A stretch of 64,000 nucleotides of DNA from Flavobacterium hydrocarbonoxydans (GCF_009789235.1 NZ_WSTB01000009.1:124001-188000), one strand, 5' to 3'; counted from the first letter of the stretch, positions 45,097 to 55,440 are shown. The notes: a model not told the origin generated them from the letters alone. Numbers and translations: made by a program.

Positions 45097-45516
45097 ATGA
45101 CTATAAAAGAAATACAAAACGAAATAATAGAAGAATTTTCGATGTTTGATGACTGGATGCAACGCTACGAGTACATCATCGAATTAGGAAAAACCCTTCC
45201 TTTAATCAAGGAAGAATACAAAACCGAAGAAAATTTAATAAAAGGCTGCCAGTCTAAAGTCTGGTTGCAGGGCGAAGAAAATGACGATAAAATCGTTTTT
45301 ACTGCTGATAGCGATGCGATTTTGACAAAAGGAATTATCGCAATCTTAATCCGTACTTTTTCTAACCAAAAAGCTTCGGATATTTTAGCAGCCGATACTG
45401 ATTTTATTGACGAAATAGGTTTAAAAGAACATTTATCGGCAACAAGAGCAAACGGATTGGTTTCGATGATAAAAAACATCAAAATGTACGCTTTGGCATT
45501 CAATTCAAAGAATTAA
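45097..45516 (+). CDS. sufE: Sulfur acceptor SufE
   Basis: This 139-residue protein has the acceptor Cys51 in LIKGCQSKVWL and the typical N-terminal FDDWMQRYEYIIELG. It takes persulfide from SufS and activates it. The gene begins 2 bp after the lipoprotein gene. Confidence 0.95.
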   Translation: MTIKEIQNEIIEEFSMFDDWMQRYEYIIELGKTLPLIKEEYKTEENLIKGCQSKVWLQGEENDDKIVFTADSDAILTKGIIAILIRTFSNQKASDILAADTDFIDEIGLKEHLSATRANGLVSMIKNIKMYALAFNSKN

Positions 45517-45517
45517 A

Positions 45518-46240
45518 ATGAATATTAAAAGGAAAATTTTCTTAGTACTATTTGTAATCGGAAACTTTGTTTTTTCTCAAAACAAAGAGAAAACCACATC
45601 TTCAAAAATTAATTTTACATACGAAAGAAGAGCAAACTGCATACTTGATAAAGAGGGTTTGTATGCGGATACATTATCATTAAAAGCTAATTTTCCTGAT
45701 CATAAATATAAGATTGTCAGCAATAAAAAAGAACAATCAAATATTCTCGGATTTATTGCTTTAGAAGAATTTTCAGCAAAAGATTTAAAGAAAATTTACA
45801 GTATTCTGAGTCATTCAACTGAAATCATTAAAGGGACATATGATCCGTTAAAAAATAGTACAAAAATAGAAGTTTCCAAAGATGTAGATTATTTAAATGC
45901 TTCTTTTAGAGACATATTAAAAATGAAATTTAAGAAGTTTAATTACACTGTAAAAATAGATTATAATAAGAAAAAAGTCTATTTAAAATATCAATCAGTA
46001 AGTTACAATCAAACATTTGAGGAGAATTTAAAAAAAATCAATTTTGTAACTAGCGATTCTTTAAAAGGAAATTACACTTATAAAGTACACGACAGAATTT
46101 ACAAAAACCTCGTAGAATTAAATAAGGATTACAGCGACAAAGTAACGCCTTATGTTTTATTCTCAAATACGGAATATGGAGTTCAAAAAATAATCAGTGT
46201 TGAAGAAACATTTGATTTAAAATCATTTAGTAAAGAATAA
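45518..46240 (+). CDS. Exported protein of unknown function
   Basis: This 240-residue protein has a signal peptide (MNIKRKIFLVLFVIGNFVFSQ) and a Lys/Tyr/Asn-rich mature part with no motif I recognise. It is very AT-rich compared with its suf neighbours. It stands 1 bp after sufE and 2 bp before the DUF59 gene, so it is surely in the operon, possibly as a late insertion. Confidence 0.6.
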   Translation: MNIKRKIFLVLFVIGNFVFSQNKEKTTSSKINFTYERRANCILDKEGLYADTLSLKANFPDHKYKIVSNKKEQSNILGFIALEEFSAKDLKKIYSILSHSTEIIKGTYDPLKNSTKIEVSKDVDYLNASFRDILKMKFKKFNYTVKIDYNKKKVYLKYQSVSYNQTFEENLKKINFVTSDSLKGNYTYKVHDRIYKNLVELNKDYSDKVTPYVLFSNTEYGVQKIISVEETFDLKSFSKE

Positions 46241-46242
46241 TT

Positions 46243-46566
46243 ATGGAACAAGAAATAGACACAAACGAATTAGGAGAATCAATTGTAAAGATTTTAAAAA
46301 CGATTTACGATCCGGAGATACCTGTAGATATTTACGAATTAGGATTGATTTATGACGTAATGGTAAACACAGATTACGAAGTAAAAATCCTGATGACGCT
46401 TACCTCGCCAAACTGCCCTGTTGCAGAAAGTCTGCCTAGAGAAGTTGAAGAAAAAGTAAAAACAATCGAAAACATCAAAGATGTTGATGTAGAAATTACT
46501 TTCGATCCGCCCTGGAGCAAAGATTTAATGAGCGAAGAAGCAAAATTAGAATTAGGAATGCTTTAA
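46243..46566 (+). CDS. DUF59/MIP18-type Fe-S assembly factor (SufT/PaaD-like)
   Basis: This 107-residue DUF59 domain protein has IYDPEIPVDIYELGLIYDV, the conserved cysteine in LTSPNCPVAE and the C-terminal DPPWSKDLMSEEAK. Such proteins help deliver Fe-S clusters and are regular members of Bacteroidota suf operons. Confidence 0.88.
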   Translation: MEQEIDTNELGESIVKILKTIYDPEIPVDIYELGLIYDVMVNTDYEVKILMTLTSPNCPVAESLPREVEEKVKTIENIKDVDVEITFDPPWSKDLMSEEAKLELGML

Positions 46567-46640
46567 AAATATTTGTTTCAGATTTTTAGGTTTCACGTTC
46601 CAACAACTTGAAACCTGAAACCTGAAACTAACTTTTTCAT

Positions 46641-47150
46641 ATGGAAGAAATTATCAATAAAGTTGCCAATAGTGTTTTAGAAGTTTTTGATCTGGAGGAT
46701 TATTATCCAAAAGGAACACGCGTTAAAATTGACATTTCTCAATGGCTTTTAGAAGGATTTTTATTGAAAGAAAAAGACTTTAGAGAGCACTTAAAAAATC
46801 ATGATTGGTCACAATACCAAGACCAGTATGTAGCCATCAATTGCAGTACAGATGCCATAGTTCCTGCTTGGGCGTCGATTTTGGTTGCGGTACAATTGGC
46901 ACCTTATGCCAAAAAAGTAGTCAACGGAAATATCGAAGATCTTGAAGCCAGTTTATACGAAGAAATCCTAAATAAAATAGATTATTCGGTTTATCAAAAC
47001 AAACCTGTTATCGTAAAAGGTTGTTCAAGAAAACCGGTACCCATGCGCGCTTACATTCTGGCTACTACCTATTTACAGCCTTTTGCCAGAAGTATTATGT
47101 ACGGAGAAGCCTGCTCAGCGGTACCTCTTTACAAAGAAGCTAAGAAATAA
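46641..47150 (+). CDS. DUF2480 family protein
   Basis: This 169-residue protein has the family pattern DISQWLLEGFLLKEKDFREH, INCSTDAIVPAWA and VKGCSRKPVPMRAYI. DUF2480 proteins are found in Bacteroidota next to suf genes; no function is known. The 74-bp gap before it carries repeated AACCTGAAACCTGAAAC filler. Confidence 0.85.
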   Translation: MEEIINKVANSVLEVFDLEDYYPKGTRVKIDISQWLLEGFLLKEKDFREHLKNHDWSQYQDQYVAINCSTDAIVPAWASILVAVQLAPYAKKVVNGNIEDLEASLYEEILNKIDYSVYQNKPVIVKGCSRKPVPMRAYILATTYLQPFARSIMYGEACSAVPLYKEAKK

Positions 47151-47196
47151 TTTACATTTACAATTAAGTAATTTTTAACGTTTTGCAGGTTTTTAG

Positions 47197-47204
47197 TATA
47201 TTTG
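47197..47204 (+). promoter_or_regulatory. -7 box of the DUF3078 gene
   Basis: TATATTTG matches the Bacteroidota -7 consensus and lies 25 bp upstream of the start at 47230. Confidence 0.5.
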
Positions 47205-47229
47205 TTCCTACAATTTAAACTTCACAACC

Positions 47230-48177
47230 ATGAGAAACTTAGCACTATCCATTTTTTTACTCGCTAGCTTTACTTTTGTTCAGGCACAAAATTCTGAAAA
47301 AGAATTAATCAAAAACACCGAAAATGCGGTAAAAAAGATAAAAGACACCATTGGAAATGGCTGGAGAACGAAAGGAAACTTTTCTTTTTTACTGAATCAA
47401 TCAAGCTTTAATAATTGGATTGCCGGAGGTGAAGATAGTTTCTCAGGAACATTAGGCATCAATTACGACTTCAATTACAAAAAAGATGATATCACTTGGG
47501 ACAATAAAGTTTTGGCTTCATATGGTATTTTACAAACAAAAAATGCCGATTTCGAAAAGAAAACCGATGACCGTTTCGAGTTCAACTCTGTTCTCGGAAA
47601 AAGAGCTTTTGGGGAATGGTATTACTCATTTTTTGTAAACTTCAGAACTCAATTTACAACTGGTTATGTGTACGGACAAGATGAAAACGGAAAAGAAATC
47701 AGAACCGAAAACACTTCGTTTTTATCTCCAGGATACTTAACTTTTGGACCGGGTATTTACTGGACCAAAGATGATAACCTAAAAATAAACTTTGCGCCAC
47801 TTACCTCAAAATTTACTTTTGTTGACAGTGCTTATACAACTGGTATCGATTCAGGAACAGGATTACCGTATGTAGATGGCGATTATTTTGGGGTTGATGC
47901 CAACAAAAGCACACGTTATGAGTTAGGTTTTTATGCTTCTGCTTATTACAAACTTACAATAATGACGAATGTTACAGCCGAAAATACGTTGAACATGTAT
48001 TCTAATTATTTAGAAAAACCTAAAAACGTTGACATTGATTATTCGTTAAATATTGTAATGAAAGTCAATAAATACCTGTCAACAAATTTTTCTTTCCAGG
48101 CCATTTACGATGATAATGCTTTTCAGGGCTTTCAAACCAGACAAGTACTTGGAGTGGGTATCAATTTCGGATTTTAA
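47230..48177 (+). CDS. DUF3078 family outer-membrane protein
   Basis: This 315-residue protein has a signal peptide (MRNLALSIFLLASFTFVQAQ) and alternating beta strands of an outer-membrane barrel: FSFLLNQSSFNNWIAGGEDS, DFNYKKDDITWDNKVLASYG and a final strand ending in GINFGF with C-terminal Phe. This is the DUF3078 family of Bacteroidota, role unknown. It has its own promoter and terminator. Confidence 0.85.
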   Translation: MRNLALSIFLLASFTFVQAQNSEKELIKNTENAVKKIKDTIGNGWRTKGNFSFLLNQSSFNNWIAGGEDSFSGTLGINYDFNYKKDDITWDNKVLASYGILQTKNADFEKKTDDRFEFNSVLGKRAFGEWYYSFFVNFRTQFTTGYVYGQDENGKEIRTENTSFLSPGYLTFGPGIYWTKDDNLKINFAPLTSKFTFVDSAYTTGIDSGTGLPYVDGDYFGVDANKSTRYELGFYASAYYKLTIMTNVTAENTLNMYSNYLEKPKNVDIDYSLNIVMKVNKYLSTNFSFQAIYDDNAFQGFQTRQVLGVGINFGF

Positions 48178-48189
48178 ATACTTCAAACA

Positions 48190-48226
48190 AAAAAGCCTTT
48201 TTGAAAAATTCAAAAAGGCTTTTTTG
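48190..48226. terminator. Bidirectional terminator
   Basis: The stem AAAAAGCCTTTTTGA / TCAAAAAGGCTTTTT lies between the convergent DUF3078 and BI-1 genes. Confidence 0.85.
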
Positions 48227-48241
48227 TATATAAATCCAGAA

Positions 48242-49015
48242 TTAATCTTTACTGGATAATTTTGATAATAATCTTATAAATTCAATATACAACCAAACTA
48301 ATGTGATGATTAACCCCATTGCACCGTACCACTCCATGAATTTTGGCATTCTTTCCTGTACCCCTTTTTCGATCTGATCAAAATCTAAGAATAAGTTTAA
48401 AGCTGCAATAATAATTACAAAAACACTAATTCCGATACTCATCAAAGAGTTTCCGTGATGAACGGGTGTCCAACTGCTAAACATAGAAATAACCCACGAA
48501 ATCAGGTAATAAGTTGCAATTGCTAAAGTAGCTGCAATTACTACTGATTTGAATTGTTCCGTAACTTTCACTATTCTAAATTTGTACAAACCTAAACATA
48601 CCAAAAAGGTAACAAGGGTTGCTCCTACTGCGTTAACTACGATTCCCGGATATTTAATTTCAAATATAGCCGAAATTCCACCGATAAATAAACCTTCAAA
48701 GATAGCGTATCCTGGAGCTAAATAAGGAGAATATTGAGGTTTGAAAGCAGAAATTACTACTAAAATCAAACCAATAATAGCACCACCAATAGCAATAGGT
48801 AATGGGTTCATTTGATTATCAGCCATCCACCATGTTACCATAGCGGCACCACATAATAATAAAAACAAAATAGCTGTTTTATTGATAGTACCTGACAAAG
48901 TCATTTCTTGATTATAATCAATAATTTGTGCCTGGTGTACTTCTTCAGCCTTAGAAACTGCGTTCGATGAAAAACGTTTGTTACTTAAAAATGGATTTTT
49001 TGAATTGAAGTTCAT
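48242..49015 (-). CDS. Bax inhibitor-1/YccA family membrane protein
   Basis: This 257-residue protein has about seven membrane spans after a soluble N-terminus of roughly 45 residues. It shows the family landmarks YAIFEGLFIGGISAIFE and the C-terminal LDFDQIEKGVQERMPKFMEWY. Members act as pH-gated calcium leak channels or stress modulators. It is a single gene near the nuo operon end. Confidence 0.9.
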   Translation of the reverse strand: MNFNSKNPFLSNKRFSSNAVSKAEEVHQAQIIDYNQEMTLSGTINKTAILFLLLCGAAMVTWWMADNQMNPLPIAIGGAIIGLILVVISAFKPQYSPYLAPGYAIFEGLFIGGISAIFEIKYPGIVVNAVGATLVTFLVCLGLYKFRIVKVTEQFKSVVIAATLAIATYYLISWVISMFSSWTPVHHGNSLMSIGISVFVIIIAALNLFLDFDQIEKGVQERMPKFMEWYGAMGLIITLVWLYIEFIRLLSKLSSKD

Positions 49016-49125
49016 AATTGAATTACATTAAATTGTACTCAAATATAGTTAGTTTTTTTGATGTGTAATTATTTAGATAAAATTTTTAACATGAATTTTT
49101 CTTTCGAATTATTTGTATAAAAAAA

Positions 49126-49153
49126 ATCCATCAAAAGAAACTCTTGATGGATT
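49126..49153 (-). terminator. Terminator of the nuo operon
   Basis: The stem AATCCATCAAAAG / CTTGATGGATT is followed on the minus strand by a T run, 20 bp past the nuoN stop. Confidence 0.75.
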
Positions 49154-49173
49154 GTATGTGTTTGGATTGAAAT

Positions 49174-50565
49174 TTAATTCAATAAATCTAAAACTAAAGA
49201 AGGGAATAAACCTAATACAATGTTTAATGTCATTGAAATGATTGCTACACCATAAATAAGGAATGGTTTTCCAGTACGTTCCTGGTTTGGTTCTTTCGAA
49301 TACATTGCCAGAATTAATTTAAAATAATAACCAACACTAATAATCGAATTGATTACAGCAACAATTACTAAAATTAAAAATCCTGCTTCAATGGTTTGAT
49401 TGAACAAGAATAATTTAGCAAAAAATCCTGAAAATATTGGAATACCGGCCATTGATAAAAGTGAACCCGTAAGAATTGCAGCCAATAACGGATTTGTTTT
49501 TCCTAAACCATGAAAATTGGTAATATCTTCGTTGTCCTGATTTTTGCAAACATATAATACAACACTAAAAGCAGCAATACCTGCTAAAGCATAAGCGCTT
49601 GTATAATATAATAAAACACCAGCTGAAGTTGAAATACTCAACAAAGTCATCAACATAAATCCTGCGTGTGAGATTCCTGAGAATGCCAACATACGTTTTA
49701 CATTTACCTGACGTAAAGCCATGATGTTTCCAACTGTCATAGAAGCAATTGAAATAATCACAATAATATTCTCAAAAGTTGCTAAATGGTCTTGGTTTTC
49801 TAAAGATGGAATAAAATTTAAAGCTGAAATTAATTTGTAAAGCGTTGCTATAGCTACCACCTTTGCCAAAGTACTCATCAAAGCTGTTGTCAATGCAGGT
49901 GAACCTTCGTAAACGTCCGGAGCCCAAAAGTGGAAAGGAACTGCTGCTACTTTAAACAACATTCCGATAACCACTAAAATCATTCCGATTGGGAACCAGA
50001 TTGGCAATTCGGCAGAAAGAGAATATTCGCTGATTTCAACAATATCAAAGCTTCCCATTGCACCATAAATCAAACAAATTCCGAATAAGATAATTCCTGA
50101 TGCGAATGAACCCATCAAAAAGTATTTCATACCTGCTTCGTTACTTTTTAGATTCAAACGTTCACTTGCGGCTAAAACATAAAGTGAAATAGATAGAATT
50201 TCGATTCCTAAGAAGAACATCGCAAAGTTCCCAAAAGAAACCATGGCCACTCCTCCAGCCAATAAAAATATTTTTATAGCCACAAAATCAGAAATTTTGG
50301 TTGGATGATTTTCGTAGAAATTATGACTTAATGCTACCAGGAAAATAGTTAAAACAATAAACAATGATGAAAACGTAGTTGAGAATTTGCTCACCGCAAT
50401 CATATTATTATAGTAACTTTCTGTAGAACCAAATTCTGAAAAATTAAGTGCCAGGACGCCTAATAATCCTAAAATGGTAAATGGGATAATGCCTTTTCTT
50501 AAATTAAGAATTTCAAACAATAGGCAGAAAATACCCAATCCTGTTATAGCTATTAATGTATTCAT
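49174..50565 (-). CDS. nuoN: NADH-quinone oxidoreductase subunit N
   Basis: This 463-residue antiporter-like membrane subunit has about 13-14 spans. The proton-channel lysine region lies in MLFKVAAVPFHFWAPDVYEGSP, and HAGFMLMTLLS lies in the second half of the channel. It is the last gene of the operon, followed by a terminator. Confidence 0.95.
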   Translation of the reverse strand: MNTLIAITGLGIFCLLFEILNLRKGIIPFTILGLLGVLALNFSEFGSTESYYNNMIAVSKFSTTFSSLFIVLTIFLVALSHNFYENHPTKISDFVAIKIFLLAGGVAMVSFGNFAMFFLGIEILSISLYVLAASERLNLKSNEAGMKYFLMGSFASGIILFGICLIYGAMGSFDIVEISEYSLSAELPIWFPIGMILVVIGMLFKVAAVPFHFWAPDVYEGSPALTTALMSTLAKVVAIATLYKLISALNFIPSLENQDHLATFENIIVIISIASMTVGNIMALRQVNVKRMLAFSGISHAGFMLMTLLSISTSAGVLLYYTSAYALAGIAAFSVVLYVCKNQDNEDITNFHGLGKTNPLLAAILTGSLLSMAGIPIFSGFFAKLFLFNQTIEAGFLILVIVAVINSIISVGYYFKLILAMYSKEPNQERTGKPFLIYGVAIISMTLNIVLGLFPSLVLDLLN

Positions 50566-50629
50566 TTTTGTTTTTTTGATTTAGGAAATCTAAAACTAAT
50601 GACGCCCTAATTTATTTTTATTTAAAATA

Positions 50630-52069
50630 TTAATTCTTGTTGATAACGTTTAAAATAGTTTCTAAACTTGGTGTAATCAAATCGGTAATTGGTTTTGGAT
50701 AAAATCCGAAAAAGATTAAAACCGCAATAATTACCACTAATGAAATTCCTTCGTTGATCGTTACATCAGCAAAAGTTTTAGCATTTTTGTCGCCTAACAT
50801 TACATGTTGAAACATTTTAAGCATATAGTAAGCTCCTAAAATAATCGTTGTTCCGCCTAAAACAGCAAACCAAACATTAATTTGAGAAAGACTATACAAA
50901 ACGGTAAACTCTCCAACGAAGTTAAAAGTTGATGGTAGCGCAACCGAAGCCAAAACTAAAATTAAAAACATCGAAGTAAATTTTGGAGATTGAATACGGA
51001 TACCGCCCATTTCTGAGATATTTCTTGTTTCGAATCTTCTAAAAATAACTTCTGCAGCAAAGAATAATCCCACTACTACAAAACCGTGCGCAATCATTTG
51101 TAAAACCGCTCCGCGTAAACCATCAATAGTCAACGTATAAGTTCCTGCAGCGATTAATCCAACGTGTGCAAGAGAAGAATAAGCTAATAATTTCTTTAAA
51201 TCTTTTTGTCTTAAAGCTACTATTGAACCGTAGATAACACCAGCAATTCCAAGTGCAATAAAAATATTCATGTATTCTTTTGCAGCAAGAGGCGCAAGTG
51301 GTAATTGCCAACGAATAACGCTGTACAATCCCATTTTTAGCATGATACCAGACAAAAGCATAGTTCCAACAGTTGGTGCTTTTTGATATACATTTGCTTG
51401 CCAAGTGTGAAAAGGAATGATTGGTATTTTAATAGCGTACGCTAAAAAGAAAGCCAGGAATATCCAAAGTTGCTCACAAGCAGATAAATTTAATTTGTAT
51501 AAATCCTCAATTAGGAAACTTCCTGCTTTTTGATATAAATAGATAAACGCAACCAACATAAATAACGAACCAGCAAGGGTATAAATAAAGAATTTAACCA
51601 CCGCTTTTCTGCGTTCTTCACTATCTCCATTACCCCAAATTAACGCAATAAAGTAAATCGGAATCAAAGCCAACTCCCAGAAAATATAATATAAAAGACC
51701 ATCTGCTGCAAGGAAAGTCCCTGTCATAGCAAAAGCCATAAATAATATTAAAGCATAAAAACCTTTAGCATTTTTATATTCGTTCCCGAAAGAAGAAAAT
51801 ATAATAATTGGAGTCAAGGCTACAGTTAAAAGCAACATAGCGATAGCCAATCCATCAGCATTTAATGCGAAGGAAATTTTAGGTTGTGTAATCCAGGCAT
51901 TGATTAAACTGATGCTCTCACCAGCCAAAAAATGATTGGTCAATACAACCGAACAGCCCAATGCTGCCAAACTAAAGAACAAAGCTACTTTTGAAGCTAG
52001 TTTGTCACCAACCAAATAAGTGGCAAATGCACCAATTAAAAGAATAATTAATATAAGAGAAACGTTCAT
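50630..52069 (-). CDS. nuoM: NADH-quinone oxidoreductase subunit M
   Basis: This 479-residue antiporter-like subunit carries the channel motif AYAIKIPIIPFHTWQANVYQ and YSSLAHVGLIAAGTY. It lies between nuoL and nuoN with short gaps. Confidence 0.96.
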   Translation of the reverse strand: MNVSLILIILLIGAFATYLVGDKLASKVALFFSLAALGCSVVLTNHFLAGESISLINAWITQPKISFALNADGLAIAMLLLTVALTPIIIFSSFGNEYKNAKGFYALILFMAFAMTGTFLAADGLLYYIFWELALIPIYFIALIWGNGDSEERRKAVVKFFIYTLAGSLFMLVAFIYLYQKAGSFLIEDLYKLNLSACEQLWIFLAFFLAYAIKIPIIPFHTWQANVYQKAPTVGTMLLSGIMLKMGLYSVIRWQLPLAPLAAKEYMNIFIALGIAGVIYGSIVALRQKDLKKLLAYSSLAHVGLIAAGTYTLTIDGLRGAVLQMIAHGFVVVGLFFAAEVIFRRFETRNISEMGGIRIQSPKFTSMFLILVLASVALPSTFNFVGEFTVLYSLSQINVWFAVLGGTTIILGAYYMLKMFQHVMLGDKNAKTFADVTINEGISLVVIIAVLIFFGFYPKPITDLITPSLETILNVINKN

Positions 52070-52079
52070 AGTTATAAAA

Positions 52080-53969
52080 TTATTGAGCTAAAAATATATA
52101 GGAAACAATGGCGCAAAGACCCAAAACAAATGCAAAAAGATATAATCCGATGCTTCCGCTTTGTAATTTTTTACCCTGAAAACCTAATTCGTTGGTTACT
52201 TTTCCTAATCCAAAAACAAGTGCTGACAAACCTGTTTCGATATAATCTCTAAAGAATTTAGACAAAGCATTTACAGGAGCTACGAAAATAACATCGTAAG
52301 CTTCATCTACATAATATTTGTTATATAAAACTTTCGCTAAACCTGTGATGTTTTCATCAGATTCAGGAACATTGTCTTGTTTGAAATATTTGATGTAAGC
52401 AATTAAAATTCCTAATAACCCACCCAGAACCGCAACTCCCATCAGGATATATTCAGTGGTCCCTAAGTGGTGTTCTTCTCCTGCCACTTTCGTGAAAAGA
52501 GGAGCCAAATATTCATTAAGCCAGCTGTTTCCAGGCAAGCTAATTACTCCGCCAAAAGTAGCCAAAAGCGCTAAAATCATTAAAGGAAAAGTAATTAAAC
52601 CGTCACTTTCATGTAAATGATGTTTTTGTTCTTCAGTTCCTCTGAAATCTTTAAAGAAAGTCAGGAACATCAATCTAAACATATAAAAAGCCGTCATGAT
52701 TGAAGCGATTGAACCAATAACATACAATGCTTTATTGTGATGAAAAGCAGTCAATAAAATTTCGTCTTTAGAGAAAAACCCTGAAAAGAATGGAACTCCG
52801 GAAATCGCTAATGAAGATACTAACATAGTCCAGAAAGTAATAGGCATGGCGCTTCGCAAACCACCCATTTTACGCATATCCTGTTCTCCGTGCAATCCGT
52901 GTATTACAGAACCTGAACCTAAGAACAGACAAGCCTTGAAGAAAGCATGTGTGATTACGTGAAAAACAGCTACTTCGTAAGCACCGAATCCTAATGCTAA
53001 AAACATTAATCCTAATTGTGAAACCGTAGAGTAAGCCAATACTTTTTTGATATCGGTTTGAACCAAACCAATTGTTGCCGCAACTAACGAAGTTATACCA
53101 CCAACAATTGCTATTATAGTCTGAACATCTGGTGCCAGGTCAAAAACAAAGTTTAATCTTGTTACCATAAAAATACCCGCCGTAACCATCGTTGCCGCGT
53201 GAATCAATGCCGAAACCGGAGTTGGTCCAGCCATCGCATCAGGCAACCAGGTGTATAACGGAATCTGTGCCGATTTACCACAAGCTCCAATAAATAAACA
53301 CAAAGCTGCTAATGAAAGCAACGGAATATTCAAATTTGCAGCTCCGGCAATTGCAGTTTTTAAAGTCGCATAATCTAAAGTCGAGAACATCGAACCCAGA
53401 ATAAACATTCCGATTAAAAGACCTAAATCTCCTATTCTGTTCATGATGAAAGCTTTTTTCGCAGCATCATTGTAATCCTGGTTTTTGTACCAGAATCCAA
53501 TTAATAAATACGAACAAAGTCCAACGCCTTCCCAACCGATAAATAAAACTAATAAGTTACTTCCTATTACAAGTGTAATCATAAAGAACACGAACAAATT
53601 CAAATAAGAAAAGAACTTGTGCATATTCTCGTCATCGTGCATGTAACTGATAGAATATAAGTGAATCAATGAACCAATACCGGTTACAAAAAGCAACCAA
53701 AGTAATGACAATTGATCTAATAAAAATCCTAAATTGATTTTAAGATTACTTATCTGAATCCAGTCAAATAAAGTAATCTGAATGGCTTTTCCAGTTAATG
53801 TAATTTGATTAAAAAAGAAAATTGTAACCAGGAAAGAAACCACTACTGCAGCAGTTCCGATAATTCCGGAAACTGTTCTGCCAAGGCTTTTTCCAAAAAA
53901 AACATTGATTAAAAATCCTAAAAAAGGAGCTAATACTAATACTAAAGCTAAATTGGTATCCATTTCCAT
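52080..53969 (-). CDS. nuoL: NADH-quinone oxidoreductase subunit L
   Basis: This 629-residue subunit has the most distal antiporter-like domain (GACGKSAQIPLYTWLPDAMA, TVSQLGLMFLALG). Its C-terminal extension contains the long lateral helix that ties NuoL, M and N together. The start abuts the nuoK stop. Confidence 0.97.
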   Translation of the reverse strand: MEMDTNLALVLVLAPFLGFLINVFFGKSLGRTVSGIIGTAAVVVSFLVTIFFFNQITLTGKAIQITLFDWIQISNLKINLGFLLDQLSLLWLLFVTGIGSLIHLYSISYMHDDENMHKFFSYLNLFVFFMITLVIGSNLLVLFIGWEGVGLCSYLLIGFWYKNQDYNDAAKKAFIMNRIGDLGLLIGMFILGSMFSTLDYATLKTAIAGAANLNIPLLSLAALCLFIGACGKSAQIPLYTWLPDAMAGPTPVSALIHAATMVTAGIFMVTRLNFVFDLAPDVQTIIAIVGGITSLVAATIGLVQTDIKKVLAYSTVSQLGLMFLALGFGAYEVAVFHVITHAFFKACLFLGSGSVIHGLHGEQDMRKMGGLRSAMPITFWTMLVSSLAISGVPFFSGFFSKDEILLTAFHHNKALYVIGSIASIMTAFYMFRLMFLTFFKDFRGTEEQKHHLHESDGLITFPLMILALLATFGGVISLPGNSWLNEYLAPLFTKVAGEEHHLGTTEYILMGVAVLGGLLGILIAYIKYFKQDNVPESDENITGLAKVLYNKYYVDEAYDVIFVAPVNALSKFFRDYIETGLSALVFGLGKVTNELGFQGKKLQSGSIGLYLFAFVLGLCAIVSYIFLAQ

Positions 53970-54290
53970 TTATCCTTTTAAGTTTTTTAAATTATCGATA
54001 CTAATTGACCCTAAATTTCTAAAAATAGAAACCAAAATCGCCAATCCTACCGCAACTTCTGCCGCAGCAACTGCCATCGAAAAGAACACAAAAACCTGTC
54101 CTTGTGCATCCTGATGATAAGTCGAAAAAGCAACAAATAAAAGGTTAACCGCATTCAACATGATTTCGATAGACATAAAAACGATAATCGCATTTCGTCT
54201 GTACAATACACCAAAAATACCAATACAGAAAAGTACAACACACAAAAAGATGTAGTTTTCGATACCTATTTGATTTAATATATTACCCAT
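53970..54290 (-). CDS. nuoK: NADH-quinone oxidoreductase subunit K
   Basis: This 106-residue, three-span protein has the two conserved membrane glutamates, in [17 protein letters not shown] and [13 protein letters not shown]. The start shares one base with the nuoJ stop. Confidence 0.96.
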   Translation of the reverse strand: MGNILNQIGIENYIFLCVVLFCIGIFGVLYRRNAIIVFMSIEIMLNAVNLLFVAFSTYHQDAQGQVFVFFSMAVAAAEVAVGLAILVSIFRNLGSISIDNLKNLKG

Positions 54291-54829
54291 TATTTATTTA
54301 ATTTTTCTTTTTTAGACAATAATACAGTTCCAATCATCGCTACCAAAAGTAAGATCGATGCAAATTCAAACGGAACCATATATTCGTTCAGTAATATTTT
54401 ACCTAAAACTTTGATAGATTGGAAATCTTCACCCGTTGAGTCATATTCACCAACAATTGGTTTCGAATTGATGAAAATGGCAATCAATACAATACAAATC
54501 AAACAAAAAGAAACTATAGCTCCCAAGCGTGTAATTCTAGGGCGATGAACATCTCGCTGTTCATTCAGATTCATCAACATGATCGTAAACAGAAACAGGA
54601 TCATAATTGCTCCCGAGTAAACAATAATATGTACGACAGCCAAAAACTGAGCATTTAAAAGTAAATAATGACCCGCAATAGAGAAAAAACAAATCACTAA
54701 ATAAATAGCACTATGAATTGGGTTTCTGCTAAAAATAGTCAAAAAAGCGGTAGCAACCGTGATAAACGCCAAGAAACAAAATATAATTTGTACCGTAGTT
54801 GCGTGTGCAAAATCAGGAATATGTATCAT
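54290..54829 (-). CDS. nuoJ: NADH-quinone oxidoreductase subunit J
   Basis: This 179-residue, five-span subunit has the family motif [17 protein letters not shown]. It abuts nuoI and nuoK. Confidence 0.95.
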   Translation of the reverse strand: MIHIPDFAHATTVQIIFCFLAFITVATAFLTIFSRNPIHSAIYLVICFFSIAGHYLLLNAQFLAVVHIIVYSGAIMILFLFTIMLMNLNEQRDVHRPRITRLGAIVSFCLICIVLIAIFINSKPIVGEYDSTGEDFQSIKVLGKILLNEYMVPFEFASILLLVAMIGTVLLSKKEKLNK

Positions 54830-55375
54830 TTAGTTAGCGTTATTTAGTTGAGTATTTTTCAAAGCCATCTCCAAAGGCATCACCAATCTGTCTTTTCCAA
54901 AAATGAAATCTTCTCTTTCATAACTAGAAGGAACCAAAACTTTCGAAGTCGTCAGGTAAATTGCGTCTTTCGGGCAAGCTTCTTCACAAAGTCCACAAAA
55001 AATACAACGCAACATATTGATTTCGTAAATCGAAGCATATTTTTCTTCTCTGTACAAATGTTTTTCATCAGCAGTACGTTCCGCAGCTTTCATTGTGATC
55101 GCTTCTGCAGGACAAGACAAAGCACACAATCCACAAGCAGTACAGTTTTCGCGACCTTGCTCATCACGTTTCAACATGTGCTGACCACGATAAACCGGAC
55201 TCATTTCACGCACTTGTTCTGGATAATGAATAGTAGCTTTCTTCTTAAAAAAGTGTTTGATCGTAATAAACAAACCTTTTACAATCGCCACAAGATACAA
55301 TCGCTCCAAAAAAGTCATCTCCTTGTTAGAGACCAACTTTTTTCTACCCGATAATGATATAGTTTCTATTGACAT
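54830..55375 (-). CDS. nuoI: NADH-quinone oxidoreductase subunit I
   Basis: This 181-residue protein binds two 4Fe-4S clusters through CTACGLCALSCP and CIFCGLCEEACP, which carry electrons toward the quinone site. It is preceded by a 137-bp gap after nuoH that contains a dispersed hairpin element. Confidence 0.96.
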   Translation of the reverse strand: MSIETISLSGRKKLVSNKEMTFLERLYLVAIVKGLFITIKHFFKKKATIHYPEQVREMSPVYRGQHMLKRDEQGRENCTACGLCALSCPAEAITMKAAERTADEKHLYREEKYASIYEINMLRCIFCGLCEEACPKDAIYLTTSKVLVPSSYEREDFIFGKDRLVMPLEMALKNTQLNNAN

Positions 55376-55440
55376 TTTTAATGTATAATTTATGATTTGA
55401 AGTCAAAATCAATTTCAAATCTATTTTATTTTTTATTTGT

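Noticed and set aside
54848-55354. A 168-codon open frame on the plus strand.
   Set aside because: It is the shadow of nuoI on the other strand and its protein is Ser/Phe/Arg-rich nonsense.
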